Shown: positions 18,636 to 28,381, counted from the first letter of the stretch. The stretch is 64,000 nucleotides of DNA from Saccharospirillaceae bacterium (GCA_021208685.1 JAJOJJ010000019.1:49265-113264); one strand, 5' to 3'. The notes: generated from the letters alone by a model not told the origin. Program-made: numbers and translations.

Positions 18636-19753
18636 TAAAGCTCAGCAGACGCCACGTACTGAAACTCACCTGCCTGACGGCGGGTATGACTATGGCTGCC
18701 GGCAGCGGTGTTTTGCTGGCGAAGCGTAACCGCCCGCTACTGATTTCCGGCTATCGCGATGAACACACTCAAACTCAGTTCGGTATTCTGGTCATGAATG
18801 CGGACGGCAAAGCTATGGCCGACTTCCCGGTTCCGCATCGTGTTCATACCGCCGATCTTTACCCTTTCACCGAACGCACGCTGGTCAGCTCACGCGAGCC
18901 CGGCGCGTCACTGCGGTCTTTCGACTTCGATGGTCGGTCCGTCGCTGAACTGTCGCCACCAGCCAATATGCACTTTGAAGGGCACAGCGTATTTTCAGCT
19001 GATGGAAAAACCCTGTTCACAACGGCCAGCAATTACCGGGAAGGTCTTGGTTATATTCTGGCAGCCGATGCCGACACGCTGACGTTACAGGGTATCTGGC
19101 CAACCAGAGGCACAGGCCCACACGAATTGTTGCTCTGGGATGACCATATCTACATTGCCAATACCGGGGTAAGAACCCACCCGGACAGCAATCGTAAAGC
19201 GCTTAATATCGACTCCATGCAATCAACTCTGGTTAAAATCAGCAGCCGCACAGGTGAGCTGCTTCATCAGTGGCATTCTCCACTCCAGGCATTAAGTGCC
19301 CGCCATCTGGACCGCTTAGCGAACGGTGATCTGCTGGTCGGCTGCCAGTATCAGCTTAAAACCGATCGTCCTCCCTGCGTGACTCTGGCAACAGAGTCCA
19401 GTAATACCCTGCGGTCACTGGAAGCCGAGAATCAGTGGTTCAACTGGAATATGCAGGGATACACCTCCAGTGTGCGGGCATTTCCGGCGTCTTCACGCCA
19501 TGCCGGCGAAGTACTGATCAGCAATCCGCGCGGTCATTCGCTCAGTCACTGGCAGGAAAGTGGTAAGGTTTTTACGGGCACATCCCCCATGAGCTATGCC
19601 AAAGGTATTGCGATCGAAGGAAACCATGCATGGATAACAGCAGGTGCCGGAGAATTATGGCGCTGGGAAAACGGCACAATTCAGCCGTTACGAACATCCG
19701 TTAAAGAAGGAATCTGGTGGGAAAATCATCTGCACAGCCGGTTGATCACATAA
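18632..19753 (+). CDS. DUF1513 protein with Tat-type signal
   Basis: 373 residues from the GTG at 18632, which overlaps the hydroxylase stop as GTGA. A longer frame to 18443 lies inside the upstream gene and is rejected. The N-terminus holds LSRRHVLKLTC, a twin-arginine motif, followed by a hydrophobic segment. The body is a repeat-like beta-propeller (NMHFEGHSVFSADGKTLFTTASNYREG, GTGPHELLLWDDHIYIANTG, RHLDRLANGDLLVGCQYQ). DUF1513 proteins are usually found beside imelysin and DUF1111 genes in iron-regulated clusters. Here an imelysin-like gene converges on it, supporting a periplasmic iron-related role that remains undefined. Confidence 0.85.
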   Translation: MIKLSRRHVLKLTCLTAGMTMAAGSGVLLAKRNRPLLISGYRDEHTQTQFGILVMNADGKAMADFPVPHRVHTADLYPFTERTLVSSREPGASLRSFDFDGRSVAELSPPANMHFEGHSVFSADGKTLFTTASNYREGLGYILAADADTLTLQGIWPTRGTGPHELLLWDDHIYIANTGVRTHPDSNRKALNIDSMQSTLVKISSRTGELLHQWHSPLQALSARHLDRLANGDLLVGCQYQLKTDRPPCVTLATESSNTLRSLEAENQWFNWNMQGYTSSVRAFPASSRHAGEVLISNPRGHSLSHWQESGKVFTGTSPMSYAKGIAIEGNHAWITAGAGELWRWENGTIQPLRTSVKEGIWWENHLHSRLIT

Positions 19754-19780
19754 GAGTGGGCATCCTTCGGATGCCCACTT
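19754..19780. terminator. hairpin between converging DUF1513 and imelysin genes
   Basis: GTGGGCATCC and GGATGCCCAC (19756-19778) form a perfect 10-bp stem with a 3-base loop immediately after the DUF1513 stop. It has A/T and G/T extensions but no long T-run. It probably serves both converging transcripts. Confidence 0.65.
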
Positions 19781-19789
19781 AACGGTCCA

Positions 19790-20968
19790 TTAATCGCCAT
19801 CGGCCTGAGCATTGGAAGGCACAATCAACCCAAGATTCAACGACATCTGACCTTTCAGATCATCGGTAAACACTTTGATTTTTTTATCCAGCGCACAGAT
19901 ATCCAGCACATCAGAGCCTGATGAATCTGCTGTGGCATTAATACACTGGGCGACATCATCATCCGCATAACCCGCATCAGCAGCAGTGACGATGGTACGC
20001 AAAGGCGTTTCGAATCCTTCTGCTGCCGACACTGCCGTGTTGAGCGCTGCCAGCATATTAGTCGCCAATGCCTGCTGACCAGCCGCCACCAGATACGAAG
20101 CAAAACCGCCATTAATCCCATCACCAGCCGTCATAATGGATTGCGCAGCCTTCAGGTTGGCGGCAATCACATCCGCATTAATATCGGCAAACGGAATTTC
20201 AAAATTTGTTGGCTCAAATGTACCGTTAGCTCCCTCAGGCAAGACCGCTTTTTGCAGTTTGTCGCCTTTGGTTTGGTTGTACACATAAAAAAGCGCATTG
20301 AATATTTCCTGCGCAGCCGTCTGTCCACCCGGATTAGTCGCCGGATTATAGGCTGTTACCTGAGTGCTCATTGATGTAGCTGCTGATTCCATCTGGTTAA
20401 TCATTTCAAGAGCAAAATCACAACGATTCTCGGCAATGGCGGCAGCGGCCGGTTGATCGATGCACGATACCAGTGGTGCATCCTCATAGAGGGCATACTC
20501 CACAGCAGACAACCCTTTTAATTGAGGCGGCAGTGAACTGAAATTACCGGAAGCTATGGCTGCATCCATATTACAGGTTTTATTCACACTCAAAGGCCAG
20601 GTGTAGAAATCCGTACGGGATTCTTTCACCGGACCAAACTGCATCACCTCCAGTGCCTGCCAGGACAACATGGCATGGTTCCAGGCCGTTTGAGCATCGC
20701 TGCGCAATGCAGCAGCATTATTATTTTCTAACGCTGCACAATATTCCGTGGTTTCTTGTTTCAGAGCAGCGAGACGTGTTGAAAAATCCGTAACAGCCGT
20801 TTTCTGCACATCTGCCAGCTCAGCAATCATGGCATTACAGTCAAAAGAATCCGAATTCAGTTGAATACAAGCATCCGAACTTGCATTACCGGATGATGAA
20901 CCACCGCCACCACCGCATGCGCTGAGTGCCAATGCGGATGACACAACAACCAGGGTCATTTTATTCAT
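19790..20968 (-). CDS. imelysin-like lipoprotein (peptidase M75 family)
   Basis: 392 residues from ATG 20968, which has GGAG about 10 bases upstream. A lipoprotein signal (ALALSACGG) is followed by a Gly/Ser linker. The helical imelysin-like body shows AWNHAMLSWQALEVMQFGPVKESR, FYTWPLS and KGLSAVEYALYED. In canonical imelysins the last motif reads GxHxxE. Here the His position is Ser, so the presumed metal site is altered. Imelysins such as IrpA and EfeO act in iron uptake at the envelope. The gene follows the DUF4856 gene across a hairpin terminator, and its 3' end converges with DUF1513. Confidence 0.82.
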   Translation of the reverse strand: MNKMTLVVVSSALALSACGGGGGSSSGNASSDACIQLNSDSFDCNAMIAELADVQKTAVTDFSTRLAALKQETTEYCAALENNNAAALRSDAQTAWNHAMLSWQALEVMQFGPVKESRTDFYTWPLSVNKTCNMDAAIASGNFSSLPPQLKGLSAVEYALYEDAPLVSCIDQPAAAAIAENRCDFALEMINQMESAATSMSTQVTAYNPATNPGGQTAAQEIFNALFYVYNQTKGDKLQKAVLPEGANGTFEPTNFEIPFADINADVIAANLKAAQSIMTAGDGINGGFASYLVAAGQQALATNMLAALNTAVSAAEGFETPLRTIVTAADAGYADDDVAQCINATADSSGSDVLDICALDKKIKVFTDDLKGQMSLNLGLIVPSNAQADGD

Positions 20969-20997
20969 ACTGCGTACTCCAGACTTAGGCAAAACAA

Positions 20998-21020
20998 AGG
21001 CCGCTCATAAAGAACGGCCT
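20998..21020 (-). terminator. intergenic terminator between DUF4856 and imelysin genes
   Basis: On the minus strand AGGCCG and CGGCCT flank an 11-base loop, and the 3' side continues TTTGTTTTG. It sits between the two lipoprotein genes, so it may partially end transcription and set their relative expression. Confidence 0.6.
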
Positions 21021-21047
21021 GCGTTACATTACAGAATGATCAGGATA

Positions 21048-22472
21048 TTACCACTGAGTGACATCACCCGTGAAACCGTAGACCTCAACCAACAGATTAC
21101 GGGCTGAAATCAGGCTGGCTTCATAGGCTTCAGTATTACCGTCTGCCAATACGGGTGCCTGGCCAATAGAGGTATGCAGGTTTTTCAATTGGTCCAGAGT
21201 AATTTTTGCAATCGGATTAAACTGCAGAGATAAAGCAAACCCCTTCAGCTCACCCCAGACTTTTGCGTGCTTATCAAAGCTGTAACCATCTGTGCCAATT
21301 TTATCCATTTCTGCCAGCGTGGCATTGATGTAATGGACAGTGTTGGCAGCAAAAATCTCTTCCCAGGCATTAATAATAATGCTGGCCTGCTCAACCAGAT
21401 CCTTGTGATAGCCCTGGCCTGCGACCGGGTCCGTACCGTAATTATCAACAATAATCTGACGACCCTTCAGGAAGGCATCCATAATAGTTTTACTGTAATC
21501 GGCACCCGTGATACTGGCGTCACGCTTATTCGCGTATTGGGCCATATCGAAGGTGTACTCCGCATCCAGATCAATAATACCATCGCTATTGGTGTCATTA
21601 TCTTTCTGTGACTTCAGCTGAGCATCGGTATAGTTGTTGTAGTCACGGGCAGCGCCGAAGTAACCAAAGCCTTCATCCCACTGATGCTCAAGAGAGGTAT
21701 AGGATTTACCCGTGCCATCCGCTGCACTGTTTTGTTTCAATAAGCCTTTATCGGCTTTCAGATAGTCTTCTGAGGCCTGAGAAAAGGCGACAGCACCCAG
21801 CAGGAACTTCTGAATCAGCTGCTGATAATCCAACCCGGTTGCCGATACATAATCTTTACCCGTGTGTCCGGCATCCGCCGCTTGTGCAGCAATAGCATTA
21901 AACCAGCTCTGAATCAGAGCATCCGGTTTGGCACGTTCAGTATCGGCGGCAATATTCCAGCCAACAAACTCAGAGAATGACAGCGCGTTATCAATGCCGG
22001 CCATTTTGCTTTTCAGGTTTTTATCACCACTGATATCGGTGTAATCCTGTTCCTGCAGGGCTCCACTTGTCGGAGTAATACCCACCACGGTAGGTTCAAC
22101 CGCAAGAGTGTATGCGTTCTGTGTGGTCAGATTGTATGTCTGACCATCAACAATACTGGTACCGACCGCATAAACCTGTTCGAGTTTTTTCAGCACCGCC
22201 ACTTCAACATCGGTATTGCCACCCAGTTCAGATGCCAGCTGAGCACTGGCAACCAGACGCTTGAGTTCATCGATCATCACATTACGCGCAACCTGACCAC
22301 TGTAGGATACAGAAGACTGCCCCGGGCTGACTTTGCTGGCATATTCATAGGTTGACGGGGCAACGACACCGGTATTTTTATCATCGTTTTTATTGTCATT
22401 ATTATCACTGCCACCGCAGGCAGATAACAGAATGGCCGCCGATAATAATGCCGTATGTTTCATATGCTTCAT
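21048..22472 (-). CDS. DUF4856 lipoprotein
   Basis: 474 residues beginning MKHMKHTALLSAAILLSACGG, with a lipobox Cys near residue 19 and an Asn/Asp-rich linker. The body matches my recollection of DUF4856: YEYASKVSPGQSSVSYSGQ, HQWDEGFGYFGAARDYN and a C-terminal helical part (VEQASIIINAWEEIFAANTVHYIN, KVWGELKGFALSLQFNP). Members are best known from Bacteroidetes and marine gammaproteobacteria, usually next to an imelysin gene, as here. A good Fur-box-like site lies about 75 bases upstream. A surface or periplasmic iron-handling function is inferred. DTNSDGIIDLDAEY could be a single calcium-binding loop. Confidence 0.8.
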   Translation of the reverse strand: MKHMKHTALLSAAILLSACGGSDNNDNKNDDKNTGVVAPSTYEYASKVSPGQSSVSYSGQVARNVMIDELKRLVASAQLASELGGNTDVEVAVLKKLEQVYAVGTSIVDGQTYNLTTQNAYTLAVEPTVVGITPTSGALQEQDYTDISGDKNLKSKMAGIDNALSFSEFVGWNIAADTERAKPDALIQSWFNAIAAQAADAGHTGKDYVSATGLDYQQLIQKFLLGAVAFSQASEDYLKADKGLLKQNSAADGTGKSYTSLEHQWDEGFGYFGAARDYNNYTDAQLKSQKDNDTNSDGIIDLDAEYTFDMAQYANKRDASITGADYSKTIMDAFLKGRQIIVDNYGTDPVAGQGYHKDLVEQASIIINAWEEIFAANTVHYINATLAEMDKIGTDGYSFDKHAKVWGELKGFALSLQFNPIAKITLDQLKNLHTSIGQAPVLADGNTEAYEASLISARNLLVEVYGFTGDVTQW

Positions 22473-22546
22473 TTTTAATTCTCCGTGTCCTTAAGCAAGA
22501 AAATGTAAGAAATCTTAATGGTAAGGAATCCTAATTAAATGTAAGT

Positions 22547-22565
22547 TCTAATGCAAACCATTATC
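22547..22565. promoter_or_regulatory. candidate Fur box upstream of the DUF4856 gene
   Basis: TCTAATGCAAACCATTATC matches GATAATGATAATCATTATC at 14 of 19 positions, including TAATG and CATTATC. It lies 75 bases before the DUF4856 start, in an AT-rich stretch expected to hold the promoter. It is the best Fur-like site in the window. Confidence 0.55.
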
Positions 22566-22660
22566 AATCACTTTACAAATCTTGTCTTTTCCTGCTACGA
22601 ATGAGAATAGGAACCTATTGATTAATTAGTTATTTAATTTCCCGGATTATGTCCATAAAA

Positions 22661-22684
22661 AAAACCAGCCCTGAGGCTGGTTTT
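22661..22684 (-). terminator. rho-independent terminator of grxD
   Basis: AAAACCAGCC and GGCTGGTTTT form a 10-bp stem with a CTGA loop. On the minus strand it is followed by TTTTATGG, giving a T-run of eight counted with the stem end. It lies just after the grxD stop and before the AT-rich DUF4856 promoter region. Confidence 0.88.
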
Positions 22685-22702
22685 GTCATGCAACGAAAGG
22701 GC

Positions 22703-23023
22703 TTATGCCTGAGGCGCCGCTTCTTCCAGTAAAGGCTTGAGTTCACCTTTGGCGTGCATCTCGGTGACGATATCGCAACCACCGATCAGCTCACCTTTTA
22801 CCCACAATTGTGGAAAGGTTGGCCAGTTGGCGTAAACCGGCAGGTTGGTACGGATTTCCGGGTTAGAAAGAATGTCTACGTACGCGAACTTCTGGCCACA
22901 TTCCATAACCGCCTGTACGGTGCGGGCAGAGAAACCGCACATCGGCTGGTTTGGTGAGCCTTTCATGTACAGCAGAATGTCGTTGTTTTCGATCTGGTCT
23001 TTGATGACCTGCATGATATCCAT
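22703..23023 (-). CDS. grxD: monothiol glutaredoxin Grx4
   Basis: A 106-residue monothiol glutaredoxin with the signature KGSPNQPMCGFSARTVQ (CGFS active site near residues 29-32), WPTFPQLWVKGELIGGCDI (the Thr-Pro and GG glutathione-binding motifs) and a typical length. CGFS glutaredoxins bind a 2Fe-2S cluster with glutathione, act as iron-sulphur carriers and partner BolA proteins in the cytoplasm. It is monocistronic, with its own terminator. Its place next to the iron island may be coincidental. Confidence 0.97.
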   Translation of the reverse strand: MDIMQVIKDQIENNDILLYMKGSPNQPMCGFSARTVQAVMECGQKFAYVDILSNPEIRTNLPVYANWPTFPQLWVKGELIGGCDIVTEMHAKGELKPLLEEAAPQA

Positions 23024-23107
23024 AGGTCTTCTCTCTCAAACGTTGAATGGAAATTGCGGCGATTCTAACACAAAGCCGTAAAATCCTGACAGCGCCGCTG
23101 GGATATG

Positions 23108-24661
23108 TCAGCGGAAGCGTACGATCAACTCATGCAGATCCTGCGCAATCTGCTGGATTTCATGCATGCTCCCGGCAGAGCGTAAGCCGGATTGCATGCT
23201 CTGTTGTGACAGCTCATTAATGCGCGTTACCTGATGGCTGATTTCATTGGCAACCTGAACCTGCTCTTCAACCGCCGCTGCCATCTGGATCGACATATCG
23301 GCGATATTACCAACGGAGGATGCAATATCCGCCAGCGATTGCTCCGCTTCACGCATACGCTGCAGTCCCTGTTCTGCGGCTTCTGTACCACGCTCGGCCA
23401 CGGTTACGGACTGACCGGTCCGGCTGACCAGATCGTGCACAACAGTGTGGATTTCCGAGGTTGATTCACGGGTTCGCATTGCCAGACTCCGCACTTCATC
23501 GGCAACAACAGCAAAGCCGCGCCCCTGCTCTCCGGCCCTGGCCGCTTCAATCGCTGCATTCAGCGCCAGTAAGTTGGTCTGCTCGGCAATTTGCTCAATC
23601 ACCTGAGCAGAATCGGCAATCTTCCGGGTTTGCAGGGAAACGTCATTGACCGCCTGACGAATGTCATCAACGGTTTGTTTCAGACCTTCTATCGACTGCC
23701 GGGTCTGCTCAATCACCCGCCGGCCCTCTTCAGCCTGTTTCCGCGCGCTGTCGGCATGCTGTGCCGTATTCTGAACATTGCCGGAAACTTCATGCACAGT
23801 GGCTGACATTTCCTGTACGGCATTGGCGGCGCTGGCTGTTTCATCCTGCTGCACCTGAAGGTTACTGCAGGTGTCCTGCATTTCGTCCAATCCCAGAGCA
23901 GCACGCTGACTGGCTTTCTCTGCCGAATCTTCAAGACGGGTAAGAACCGTATCCAGATGACGCTGCTGACTGAGTATGGCCACTTTGATTCTGCCCAGCA
24001 GTAAATTGTCATCGGTGAAAACCTGAGCGGCGAGACTGTCACTGAAGGCGTTATCCATACCAGACATAATGGCATTCAGCGTGCTCCGGCGGGAGGCCAG
24101 AGAGCGCCACACATTTAAAAGCCCTCCTGCCAGTAATGTTCCCCAGGCAAGCAGCGGTGAGCCATTAAAAAAGATCACAGCCGACAGTAACGTGGCTGCC
24201 AGCATAATATACACCGGTGCAGGTAAGCCTGAGATATAAGCGGTGCGCGCTTTTCCCTCGCGCAATTTACGGTATAAAGCCTCTGCCCGAAGCACATCGC
24301 TGCGGGACGGACTGATCCGCACCGATTCATAACCGATGATTTTTCCGTGTTCAATTAACGGTGTGATGTACGCATTAACCCAGTAAAAATCCCCACTTTT
24401 ACAACGGTTTTTAACCATCCCCATCCATGGCCGGCCAGCTTTAAGATGCTTCCACATATTGTTATAAGCGGCGGAAGGCATATCCGGGTGGCGTACGATA
24501 TTGTGCGGCTGGCCAATCAACTCCTCCCGGCTGAATCCACTGATATCAACGAATGCCTGGTTGCAATGGCGGATGATTCCATTCAGATCCGTCGATGAAA
24601 TTAATTTTTGCTCTGCGGCAAAAGTAACTTCGCGGGTTGATACAGGCTGGTTATTTCTCAT
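23108..24661 (-). CDS. Aer-like PAS-domain methyl-accepting chemotaxis protein
   Basis: 517 residues from ATG 24661; an in-frame extension of 29 residues has no good support. The N-terminal PAS domain (residues ~20-130: [62 protein letters not shown]) resembles Aer-type redox or energy sensors. Two closely spaced hydrophobic segments follow ([15 protein letters not shown] and [16 protein letters not shown]). The C-terminal signalling domain has the hairpin tip [35 protein letters not shown]. There is no periplasmic domain, so sensing is probably internal (energy or oxygen taxis). It would signal to CheA/CheW, encoded elsewhere. Confidence 0.93.
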   Translation of the reverse strand: MRNNQPVSTREVTFAAEQKLISSTDLNGIIRHCNQAFVDISGFSREELIGQPHNIVRHPDMPSAAYNNMWKHLKAGRPWMGMVKNRCKSGDFYWVNAYITPLIEHGKIIGYESVRISPSRSDVLRAEALYRKLREGKARTAYISGLPAPVYIMLAATLLSAVIFFNGSPLLAWGTLLAGGLLNVWRSLASRRSTLNAIMSGMDNAFSDSLAAQVFTDDNLLLGRIKVAILSQQRHLDTVLTRLEDSAEKASQRAALGLDEMQDTCSNLQVQQDETASAANAVQEMSATVHEVSGNVQNTAQHADSARKQAEEGRRVIEQTRQSIEGLKQTVDDIRQAVNDVSLQTRKIADSAQVIEQIAEQTNLLALNAAIEAARAGEQGRGFAVVADEVRSLAMRTRESTSEIHTVVHDLVSRTGQSVTVAERGTEAAEQGLQRMREAEQSLADIASSVGNIADMSIQMAAAVEEQVQVANEISHQVTRINELSQQSMQSGLRSAGSMHEIQQIAQDLHELIVRFR

Positions 24662-24754
24662 GGCGCAGGTTCCTGACAGAATCTGCCGTAAGCCTAGTAC
24701 GCTTTTACACCGGTTGCCCGGCTTACTTTCGCCGCGATATTGCCGCATCCACGC

Positions 24755-27700
24755 TCAACTGGCGCGGCCAAATCCGCCACCACCCGGTGTATGAATGCAA
24801 AACACATCACCGGCTTCCAGTTCAACGCAGGCACAGCCCGATAATCGCTGCATCCGGCCCTGATGGCGCAATACAAAGTTCACGCCGGGCTTGCCGTCGC
24901 TGCCGCCCTGCAGGCCGTGCGGCGCAACCTGACGGTGACCACTGATAATATTGGCGCGCATCGGCTGCAGAAAACGGATATGCCGCTCTACGCCATCGCC
25001 GCCAGCATACTGCCCCGCACCACCGGATTGTGGCCGTACATGAAACCAGTCAAGCACCACCGGAAAACGCTGCTCCAGAATTTCCGGATCGGTTAAACGC
25101 GAATTGGTCATATGGCTGTGCACGGCACTGGCGCCATGTCCCTGCGCACTGGCCCCGATACCGCCACACAGGGTTTCGTAATATTGCAGCTGCTGATTAC
25201 CGAAGGTGAAATTGTTATTGGTGCCCTGACACCCGGCCATTAAGCCCAGCGCCCCCATTACCACATCCACCAGATACTGGGCCGTCTCGACATTGCCCGA
25301 CACCACCGCCGCCGGATAGTGTGGCGCAATAACCGATGCCGGCGGTACAGTAATCGTCAACGCGCGGAAAAAGCCGGCATTCAGCGGCATCGGTTTGGCA
25401 ACCAGCGCCCGGAAGCTGTACAGCACCGCGGCCATGACCACCGAGGTCGGCGCATTAAAATTGCCGGGATGTTGCTTCTGTTCTGCCCGGTATTGCGTAC
25501 CGGAAAAATCGACCCTGGCATGACGCTGCTGGCGGTCAATATCAATGCGAACATGAAAGGTCGTGCCATCATCCATCTGCGCGCTGAATTCACCGGACGG
25601 TAAATCCGCCAGACACTCACGCAACGTCTGCTCAGCGTTATCCATCACATGCTGCATATAGGCCGTCACCTGTGACAAACCATAAACTGCACATAAACGC
25701 TGTAATTCCGCTGCCCCTTTTTCACAGGCGGCCAGCTGAGCCATTAAATCAGCAATATTCTGATCCGGATTACGCGCCGGATAGGTGGCCGCCGCCAGAA
25801 CCTTACGGATTTCCTGTTCTTTCAGCTCGCCATCGCGCATTAAAATCAGGTTATCGAGCAGCACACCTTCTTCGTCGATGTGTGTACTGTCTGCCGGCAT
25901 TGAGCCCGGTGTAATACCGCCGATATCGGCATGATGACCGCGCGCGGCGACATAAAAATCGGCTGTATTACCCGCCATGAATGGCCGGATAAAAACCGGC
26001 TTAACCACCGTCACATCGGGCAAATGCGTACCGCCGTTATAAGGAGTATTCAGCACAAAGGCATCGTCAGGGCGCATATCCGCATGCCCCTGCATCACCA
26101 CTTTAATGCTTTCGCTCATGGAGCCTAAATGCACCGGAATATGCGGCGCATTGGCGACCAGTTCACCGTTGCCATCGAACAGCGCACAGGAGAAATCCAG
26201 CCGCTCTTTAATATTCACACTGCTGGCGGTTTTCTCCAGCACAAAACCCATTTGTTCGGCGACCGACATAAACAGATTATTGAATATTTCCAGCGTGACC
26301 GGATCACGCTCAATCTGCCCACTGGCCGTTACCGGACATTCATCACGCTGATCGCTCAGCAGCAGTGCGCCACTGGTTAATACTTCAAGCTGCCAGCCGG
26401 GTTCCACCACAATGGTGCTGTTGGCATCGGTTAATAACAGCGGGCCCGGTGCAATAAAACCTGCCGCCAGTTGCGTACGCGCCAGTACCGGAACACGGTG
26501 CCACTGGCCAGCCAGATATAAGGATGCCTTTTCCTGCGCAGTATTTTCGCCGCTGGCAAAAGGAATGGCCGGAGCGCTGTTTCCGGCCGCGACCAGCTCC
26601 AGCTGTACCGCATCTAAGCGCACAGATTTATGCGTACTGATAAAACCAAATAATTGCTGGTGCTGTTGTTCAAATTCAGCACGCATAACAGCGGCATTGG
26701 CAACGCTGACCAACAGTTGTGTATCAGAACCCTCATAACGCAGATAGGCACGGCGTAATATCTGCACATCGCTTTCAGCAGATGGAGTAAAATCCGCCTG
26801 CTGCATTAACGCAGCGAATTTTTCTTCGGCACGGGCAAGCGCCGCCTCATCGGTTAATGCTATTTCTACCGCGTCTTCGCCCAGCCAGCGCTGTTCAGCC
26901 AGGCCGATACCAAAGGCCGACAATACCCCGGCCAGCGGATGCAGATACACCTGTTTAATATTCAGCTCTTCCGCCACCAGACAGGCATGCTGGGCACCGG
27001 CACCGCCGAACGCATTAAGTACATAATCACGGATATCATAACCGCGCTGCACCGATATTTTTTTCACGGCGGCGGCCATATTGTTCACCGCAATGCGCAG
27101 AAAACCGGCGGCTATGTCTTCCGGCGAATATTCCTGGCCGCTGTCATGACGGATCTGCACGGCAAGCTCACTGAATTTCTGCCGCACAATATCGGCATCC
27201 AGTGGCTGATTCTGTTCAGGGCCAAACACATGGGGAAAATGCTGTGGCTGTAATTTACCCAGCAACACATTGCAGTCAGTAACGGTTAACGGCCCGCCAT
27301 TACGGTAACAGGCAGGACCGGGATAACTGCCCGCCGACTCCGGCCCGACCTGAAAACGGCCAGCGGAAAAACGCACCAGCGAACCACCGCCAGCGGCCAC
27401 GGTGTGAATATTCATCATCGGTACGCGTAATTTTATGCCACTGACTTCGGTCAGGGTTTCACGCTCCAGATCATCATTCAGCGTACCGTTAAAATGGCTG
27501 ACATCGGTCGAGGTTCCGCCCATATCAAAACCGACGATACGGTTAAAACCATCGGCCTGAGCCGTGCGAACCATGCCGACCACACCACCCGCCGGTCCGG
27601 ATAAAACCGCATCTTTACCCTGAAAATTCTGCGCTGCACACAAGCCACCATTAGACTGCATAAACTGCAGCACCGTCGGCGGCAACGCCTGTTCCACCTG

Positions 27701-28381
27701 ATTGACGTAATGGCGTAATACCGGCGATAAATACGCATCGGCCACCGTGGTATCACCACGCGGCACCAGTTTAATTAATGGGCTGACCTGATGGCTTAAC
27801 GAAATCTGCTGAAAGCCAAGCTGGCGGGCAATATCACCGATACGGACTTCATGCTGCGGATATTTATAAGCATGCATCAGCACCACGGCGATGCTGTCGT
27901 AACCCAGCGAGCGCGCCTCAATTAACTGCACCAGCAGGGTTTCTTCATCCAGCGGATAATCCACCGTACCATCCGCCAGAATACGTTCCGGCACTTCATA
28001 AACCCGTTCATATAACGGCTCAGACTGAGCAACATGAATAGCAAAAATATCCGGGCGGGTCTGATAACCGATGCGCAGCTGATCGCGTAAGCCCTTGCTG
28101 ATGCACAATACCGTGCGTGCACCTTTACGTTCCAGCAGCGCATTGGTGGCGACCGTCGTGCCCATTTTTACACGGGCGATGGCACTGTCGTATTGCGGAT
28201 AGCGGGCCTGCAACTGACGGATGCCTTCCACCGCCGCATCGGCATAATGCTGCGGATTTTCCGACAATAATTTATGGGTAATTAATTCACCGGCGGGTGT
28301 CAGGGCGACGATATCGGTAAAGGTGCCGCCACGGTCGACCCAGAATTGCCAGCAGGAAACGTCAGCAGATGCAGTGGACAT
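24755..28381 (-). CDS. 5-oxoprolinase / hydantoinase, fused A and B subunits
   Basis: A 1208-residue single-chain enzyme. It holds the hydantoinase A N-terminal part (FWVDRGGTFTDIVALTPAGE), the A catalytic part with its phosphate-binding motif (VGFDMGGTSTDVSHF, GGSLVRFSAGRFQVGPESAGSYPGPACY, NAFGGAGAQHACLVAEEL), then hydantoinase B (DPVTLEIFNNLFMSVAEQMG, NAPHIPVHLGSM, GGTHLPDVTV, GHHADIGGITPGSMP). Such fused proteins hydrolyse 5-oxoproline to glutamate with ATP; many bacteria instead keep separate HyuA/HyuB subunits. The length is in line with the eukaryote-like OPLAH and the bacterial fused form. It appears monocistronic. Specificity for 5-oxoproline versus another cyclic amide is inferred from the family. 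Confidence 0.9.
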   Translation of the reverse strand: MSTASADVSCWQFWVDRGGTFTDIVALTPAGELITHKLLSENPQHYADAAVEGIRQLQARYPQYDSAIARVKMGTTVATNALLERKGARTVLCISKGLRDQLRIGYQTRPDIFAIHVAQSEPLYERVYEVPERILADGTVDYPLDEETLLVQLIEARSLGYDSIAVVLMHAYKYPQHEVRIGDIARQLGFQQISLSHQVSPLIKLVPRGDTTVADAYLSPVLRHYVNQVEQALPPTVLQFMQSNGGLCAAQNFQGKDAVLSGPAGGVVGMVRTAQADGFNRIVGFDMGGTSTDVSHFNGTLNDDLERETLTEVSGIKLRVPMMNIHTVAAGGGSLVRFSAGRFQVGPESAGSYPGPACYRNGGPLTVTDCNVLLGKLQPQHFPHVFGPEQNQPLDADIVRQKFSELAVQIRHDSGQEYSPEDIAAGFLRIAVNNMAAAVKKISVQRGYDIRDYVLNAFGGAGAQHACLVAEELNIKQVYLHPLAGVLSAFGIGLAEQRWLGEDAVEIALTDEAALARAEEKFAALMQQADFTPSAESDVQILRRAYLRYEGSDTQLLVSVANAAVMRAEFEQQHQQLFGFISTHKSVRLDAVQLELVAAGNSAPAIPFASGENTAQEKASLYLAGQWHRVPVLARTQLAAGFIAPGPLLLTDANSTIVVEPGWQLEVLTSGALLLSDQRDECPVTASGQIERDPVTLEIFNNLFMSVAEQMGFVLEKTASSVNIKERLDFSCALFDGNGELVANAPHIPVHLGSMSESIKVVMQGHADMRPDDAFVLNTPYNGGTHLPDVTVVKPVFIRPFMAGNTADFYVAARGHHADIGGITPGSMPADSTHIDEEGVLLDNLILMRDGELKEQEIRKVLAAATYPARNPDQNIADLMAQLAACEKGAAELQRLCAVYGLSQVTAYMQHVMDNAEQTLRECLADLPSGEFSAQMDDGTTFHVRIDIDRQQRHARVDFSGTQYRAEQKQHPGNFNAPTSVVMAAVLYSFRALVAKPMPLNAGFFRALTITVPPASVIAPHYPAAVVSGNVETAQYLVDVVMGALGLMAGCQGTNNNFTFGNQQLQYYETLCGGIGASAQGHGASAVHSHMTNSRLTDPEILEQRFPVVLDWFHVRPQSGGAGQYAGGDGVERHIRFLQPMRANIISGHRQVAPHGLQGGSDGKPGVNFVLRHQGRMQRLSGCACVELEAGDVFCIHTPGGGGFGRAS

